Assembly: GCF_009727055.1 (NCBI RefSeq)
Contig: NC_052355.1
Location: forward strand, 50,855,051 to 50,919,050
Direction: 5' to 3'
DNA length: 64,000 nucleotides
Source: Benincasa hispida
Taxonomy: Eukaryota; Streptophyta; Magnoliopsida; Cucurbitales; Cucurbitaceae
Part shown: piece after piece, positions 59,301 through 64,000 of the stretch
How positions within the stretch are numbered: position 1 is the stretch's first letter
Layout of the letters: the number at the start of each line of letters is the position of its first letter
The notes under the pieces: model-generated
The model's database searches: none
Told to the model about the DNA's origin: nothing
The model's input: only the letters and a program-made list of their open reading frames with translations
Position numbers and translations under genes: made by a program

Positions 59301-60930
59301 TTATTTATATTATTTTTTTAGGAATTAAACTAAGACTAAATTAAACCTAAATTAACTTAACCTAATTAATTCTAAAAAAAGAAAAAAAAAACAATGAACA
59401 ATTTTATTGCCTGACTGCCTTCAAAAAAACGCAAATTTTTAATGTTGATTACTTGACGTGACCCGTCCCCTATCAAAGTACAAAAAAAAAATATTGTATT
59501 TATCTGGCCCTTTCTTGGATGAGTTGATATAACCTGGTAAGGTTATAAGGGTTCCCGTCTTTCGAAAAGAACCAGATAAATCGATAAGTACTGATTCCAG
59601 GTTTTCAACAAGGGACCCTACCCTTTCATTTTCCTGAAAGGGACTCGTTTTAGTGATTCGATCACAAATCTTTGTTCATTAGAGATTAGTGGGACTTAAG
59701 AAACAAGATGTAATCTTGGGGGTAAAATAGCTATTGATTTAGTCGTTATTACAAACAATCTGTGAAGGGTTAACTTACTAATTGTGATTATATCGAGTGG
59801 ACACAATATATCCATAGTGAGGGGAATACAACTACTTACTTTAGTTGAGTGACCCGGTAGTTAATGAATGTTGATCAAGTTCGGTTTAAAGAGTTTAGCT
59901 GATTAATCTCGGATCGTTGGAGCCCATGATCTGTAGTATAGGTTCATTAGGTCTACTATTAGCTCACAAATGGAATAAACCTTAGAATAGAGTGATGAGT
60001 TTAATTTGAAGTGTTTAAATTTGATCTAATAGAATTAATAATTATATGCGGTATAATTTCACGTTTAATTATTAAATTAAACAAAATTGGAGAATCATAT
60101 TATATTTAAATATGATTTAAATATTAATTTCATGAATAGGGATCTATGGTTGTGGAATTGATATTTAATTTAATAATTAATATTAAATTAATAAGAATTA
60201 ATTAAATCAATTAAATCAATTAAATTTAAAATTGAAAATTTGAATTTTGTGAAAATTCAAATTTAGAAAATCAATTTTTATTTTAATTTAATTTTTTGAA
60301 AAATTAGATTAAAAATTGAATTTTAACAAAAATTCAATTAATTTATTTTAAATCAATTTTAAAATAGAATTGATTTTTAAAATTGATAAATTCATTTTCA
60401 ATTTTAATTAAAATTGAATTTAATTTGAACATTTTGAAAAATCCAATTTTAGTGGGTTTTTCCAACTTGACTCTTCTTCCACTCAATCTCGATCAAAATT
60501 GATCAAAGTGGAACTATCAATTTAATATGCAATCTGATTACATGAAGAGATAGAACAAAACCTGAGTTTTTGGGGCTGAGAGGATGAACCATGCAGTTGA
60601 TTTTTCTTTTTTGTGAGAAGAAGAAGAGTTTTTCATTCTCTAGCTGAAGAACCAAGAAAAATCTCCATATTCTTTCCTCAGTTCATTTCATTTTGAGTCC
60701 CACAACTCAATCTAAGCTCCAAAGAGAATAGTAGAGAAGATCTATTGGTGGTCTACACCTTATTGCTGAGGAGATTGAAGCTGATTTTGAAATTCAAAGT
60801 CTTTAAAGGCGAGTTTTTTATGAAACCCTCTTTTTCTAATATGAACATGCTTTATTAGTTGCTAAAATTGATAAACCAGAGTTCTTAATGATCTTGATTT
60901 CATTAGCTAATTGCATGCTAACTCCATCAT
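59301..60930. repeat. Dispersed repeat with AT-rich tail, probable LTR or leader of a retroelement
   Basis: 59440-60160 contains GATTATATCGAGTGGACACA, TATCCATAGTGAGGGGAATA and TTAGGTCTACTATTAGCTCA, motifs I associate with a common plant repeat. 60160-60430 is nearly pure AATTAAATC/AAATTGATT-type simple sequence with many short inversions. 60440-60930 has no recognised content. The region may be the LTR plus leader of the gypsy element that follows, but I cannot show matching LTRs in the window. Confidence 0.4.
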
Positions 60931-60934
60931 ATTA

Positions 60935-63180
60935 CGAATGAGGACGATTTAGAGGATGAAGTAAGGGAAGAAAGAATCGAAGATGGCCCTGAACTGAAAT
61001 CAGTAGAAGTAATTGAAGATGTCAAAATTTCTCTTCGAACGATGATGGGGTTCTCAAAGCGGGGTACCATGAAATTAAGGGGAACTGTGGGAAATAAAGG
61101 GGTGATCGTATTAATCGATTGTGGAGCGACCTATAATTTCATTCACCAAAATTTGATTGATGAGCTGGAACTTCCCGTAACCCCAACAGTGAAGTATGAA
61201 GTGGTGATCGGAAATGGAGATGCGATATGAGGTAAGGGGATTTGTAAATCGATACTCTTAAAACTTCAGGAATTGGTAGTCAAGGCAGATTTTCTCCCGA
61301 TAGACCTGGGAAAAATGGATGTGGTACTAGGTATGTAGTGGCTTTTCACCAAAGGGTTCATGAGAGTTCACTAGTCATCCTTGACGATAATTCACTGAGG
61401 GAGACCGATTGTGAACTTGAAGGGGAATCAGTCTCTAACCCGTTTAGAAATTTCGTTGAAGGCTTTAACTAAGGTTTGAGAGGAAAAAGATCAAGGATTT
61501 ATTTATTGAATTCCAAAATATGGAGATAATAGATTATCGTGATATAGTGGTGGACGACATTAATGAGGAGGAGGAGGTGTTACCAGTTATGATCCAATCA
61601 TTGCTGAACTAAAGCGAAGATATCTTCGAAATCCCCACTGGCCTTCCATCAAAACGAGAGATTGATCATAAAATCATCATGCAAGAAGAGAAACCCCTAG
61701 TTAATGTAAGGTCATATAAATATGGACATCACCAAAAGAAAGAAATTGAGAAGCTCATGAGGGAAATGTTAAATGCAGGGATTATTAGACCAAGTCGAAG
61801 TCTGTACTCGAGTCCTGTTTTGTTAGTGAAAAAGAAAGATGGGGGATGGAGGTTCTGTGTTGATTACAGGAAGCTAAACTAGATCACCATCGTTGATAAA
61901 TTCCCAATCCTTGTTATTGAAGAACTATTAGATGAGCTCCATGAATCGGTATTATATTCAAAACTAGATCTACGGTCTGGATATCATCAAATTCGAATAA
62001 AGGATAGGGATGTGGAGAAGACATTCTTTTGGGCTCATGAAGGACATTATGATTTTTAGTGATGCCTTTTAGATTGACCAATGCACCCGTGATGTTTCAA
62101 TCACTGATGAACCAAATTTTTAGGCCATTCCTTAGAAGATTTATATTGGTTTTCTTCAACGATATTCTGATCTATAGCCTAGATATTACTACACATGAAA
62201 TACACTTAGTAGTAGTCTTTAATATCCTAAGGGATCATAATTTATATGCAAATAGGAAGAAGTGTATCTTCTGCCAACCTCGCATCCAATATTTAGGCCA
62301 TTGGGGCTCACAAGATGGGGTAGAAGCATACAGGGAAATGGTGAAAGAAATTATTTAGTGGCCTCGACCGAAGAATGTAATAGAGCTACCTGGTTTCCTT
62401 GGTTTCGCGGGGTACGACTAAAAATTTGTGCAGAAGTATAAACAGATTGCAACACCCCTATCCCAATTACTCCAGAAAAATGTGTTCCCATGGAGTGAGC
62501 AGGCTAACCAAGTGTTTAAAGAATTGAAACAAGCCATAATGACTATTCTGGTGTTAACCTTACCAGACTTTTCACTCCTTTTCGTGATAGAAATAGACAT
62601 CTGGTTTTGGATTATGGCCCATCCTGACTCAAAATTCTAGGTCGATTTCCTATTTCAGCAGAAACTATCACCTCAAGCACAAGAAAAATTTATCTACAAG
62701 TGAGAGTTGATGGCAGCAGTTCTAGCAGTGTAGAAATAGAGACATTACCTATTGGGCAACAAATTCACGGTGGTGTCAGACCAGAAAGCATTAAAGTTTT
62801 TGATTGAGTAAAGGGAAGTACAATCCCAATTTCTGAGATGGTTAACAAAATTAATGGGGTATGACTTCGAGATTTTGTATCAATCAAGTCTCATGAATAA
62901 GGCCGTCGATGCATTATCACGGTTACCTCTAATGGAAGAACTATTTGTGTTAACTACACCAACACTATTAGATGTGGAGTTAGTGTTGAAAGAGGTGAGT
63001 GAAGACGAAGACTTACAAAATATCATCACAAAATTGCAAGAGGACCCAAGGGAAAACCAAACTATCAATAGCATCATGGGAAGTTATTATACGAGGGACG
63101 GTTAGTGCTTTCAACATTCCACTCTAATACCTTTACTACTTCATACTTTTCATGACTTTATTTTAGGAGGACATTCAGGC
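60935..63180 (+). pseudogene. Second Ty3/gypsy pol remnant (PR, RT, RH, start of INT)
   Basis: The protease region reads TMKLRGTVGNKGVIVLIDCG with ATYNFI (Cys where Ser is usual in DSGAT). Reverse transcriptase reads [23 protein letters not shown] sequence (61820-61880), [13 protein letters not shown], and the catalytic box as FFND at 62152-62163, with Asn replacing the first Asp. RNase H remnants run about 62440-62900 (ending DFEILYQSSLMNKAVDALSR). The integrase zinc-finger start HTFHDFILGGHSG is near 63145. Stops interrupt the frame repeatedly. The element ends abruptly near 63180, where sequence from another element takes over on the other strand. Confidence 0.88.
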
Positions 63181-64000
63181 TTGACCTTCTTCTGCCATCG
63201 AATCGACTACAGTTTGTAATGCTTCGGTGAGGCCATAAAAAATATTTTCATTTACACGTAGTCAGAAAAACCATTATGCGGACAATTTTTTACCAGCTTC
63301 TTAAATCTCTTCCAAGTTTTGCTCAAGGTTTTTCGATTCTTCTGTTGAAAATTTATGAGTTCTCATTACCTCTCGGCATTCTCACTTGGAAATAAAAATT
63401 TCTTCATAACCTTCACTACCATTTGCTCCCACGAAGTGATTTCTTTTAATCCCAATTCGTATGCCCATTGTTTAGCTTTATTTTTTTTTAATGAAAATGG
63501 AAATAAAAACAGTCTGAGCTTTTCGACAATAATGTTCAAAATCACAAATTATTGAAAATTCCAAGGAAGTTTTGTAGGTGTACTTGTGGATCTTCTCCAG
63601 GTGTACTTCCAAACTACCCTGCGATTTGGATCATTTGAAGCATCATCAATTTCATTTCAAACATGGCTCCTTCAGCTAATGGTCGCAAAATTCCTAGTGA
63701 GAAATCATACAGATTAGGTGATGCATAGTCTCGATTAGGTCTGTTGCGATCATTTGCTAAAAGTATGGGGTTTTCCATTGCCAATGTGTAGTCAGTTGCG
63801 TTTGGTGCTGCTAGATTGTTGAGTACATTAGGAACCAACGGGTTTAGTCGCTCATCCGTTGCTCGAGTTCTGTTCCTTTGACACCTTTTTCTATTCTTTT
63901 TCTTATCTGACGATGGAATGTCTACTCAATTTCAGGGTCATATAATAGCTCAGCCGTTGTGCCCTTGCTCATACAATGTGTTGCAATCCTTGGACATGGA
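63181..64000 (-). pseudogene. Retrotransposon gag remnant, minus strand, runs off the window
   Basis: Read on the minus strand: GEDPQVHLQNFLGILNN, LRLFLFPFSLKKNKAKQW, ITSWEQMVVKVMKKFLFPSE, ENAERRNE and, after a frameshift, GLTEALQTVVDSMA. This is the retrotransposon gag fold, in the arrangement seen in Athila/Tat-type plant elements. It contains stops and a frame change near 63245. The N-terminal side continues beyond 64000. Confidence 0.75.

Overview
This window is nuclear DNA from a flowering plant. The genes are intron-rich with GT-AG splice sites, the spacers are AT-rich, and the region is full of SINEs, MITEs, a LINE and Ty3/gypsy elements. Several repeat families (a SINE beginning with a GGTTGACC-like box and a MITE with TTGGTAACCATTT ends) are ones I associate with cucurbits. 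Cucurbitaceae is therefore my best guess, an inference from memory rather than a database result.

Layout: (1) 2-2592, plus strand: the last six exons of a RecQ-like DNA helicase whose 5' part lies outside the window; a full-length SINE sits in its last intron. (2) 6655-8891, plus: a complete five-exon gene for a small DUF212 membrane protein (acid phosphatase/vanadium haloperoxidase-related). (3) 13556-13775: a plastid DNA insertion with a decayed trnR-ACG. (4) 14368-17277, plus: a six-exon CDKG-2 (PITSLRE-type) kinase gene. (5) 21424-26074, minus: a nine-exon chloroplast 13-lipoxygenase (LOX2 type). (6) 30165-38751, minus: urease, 18 coding exons, two of which appear to use GC rather than GT splice donors. 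(7) 40385-40775: a second plastid insertion, the 3' end of psaB. (8) 41473-50717: a 5'-truncated LINE split by a decayed Ty3/gypsy element with about 2.2 kb LTRs. (9) 50718-64000: gene-poor DNA with MITEs, LTR fragments, a minus-strand retroelement remnant and two opposed decayed Ty3/gypsy elements.

The five host genes act in unrelated processes: DNA repair, an unknown membrane role, splicing/cell-cycle kinase signalling, oxylipin synthesis and nitrogen recycling. I see no functional cluster and no convincing new multi-gene system.

The points most worth attention are these. An exact pair of Tn5 mosaic ends at 41890-41927 marks a library-adapter chimera in the assembly, less than 100 bp from an unexpectedly truncated 5' LTR. 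Urease has two GC donors, each with an in-frame GT alternative downstream. Three hAT-like MITEs share similar ends but carry different short-period internal arrays; one has a perfect 8-bp target duplication. The two plastid insertions show C-to-T decay.

Exon boundaries were read by eye from reading frame, splice dinucleotides and remembered family sequences; none was tested against transcripts.
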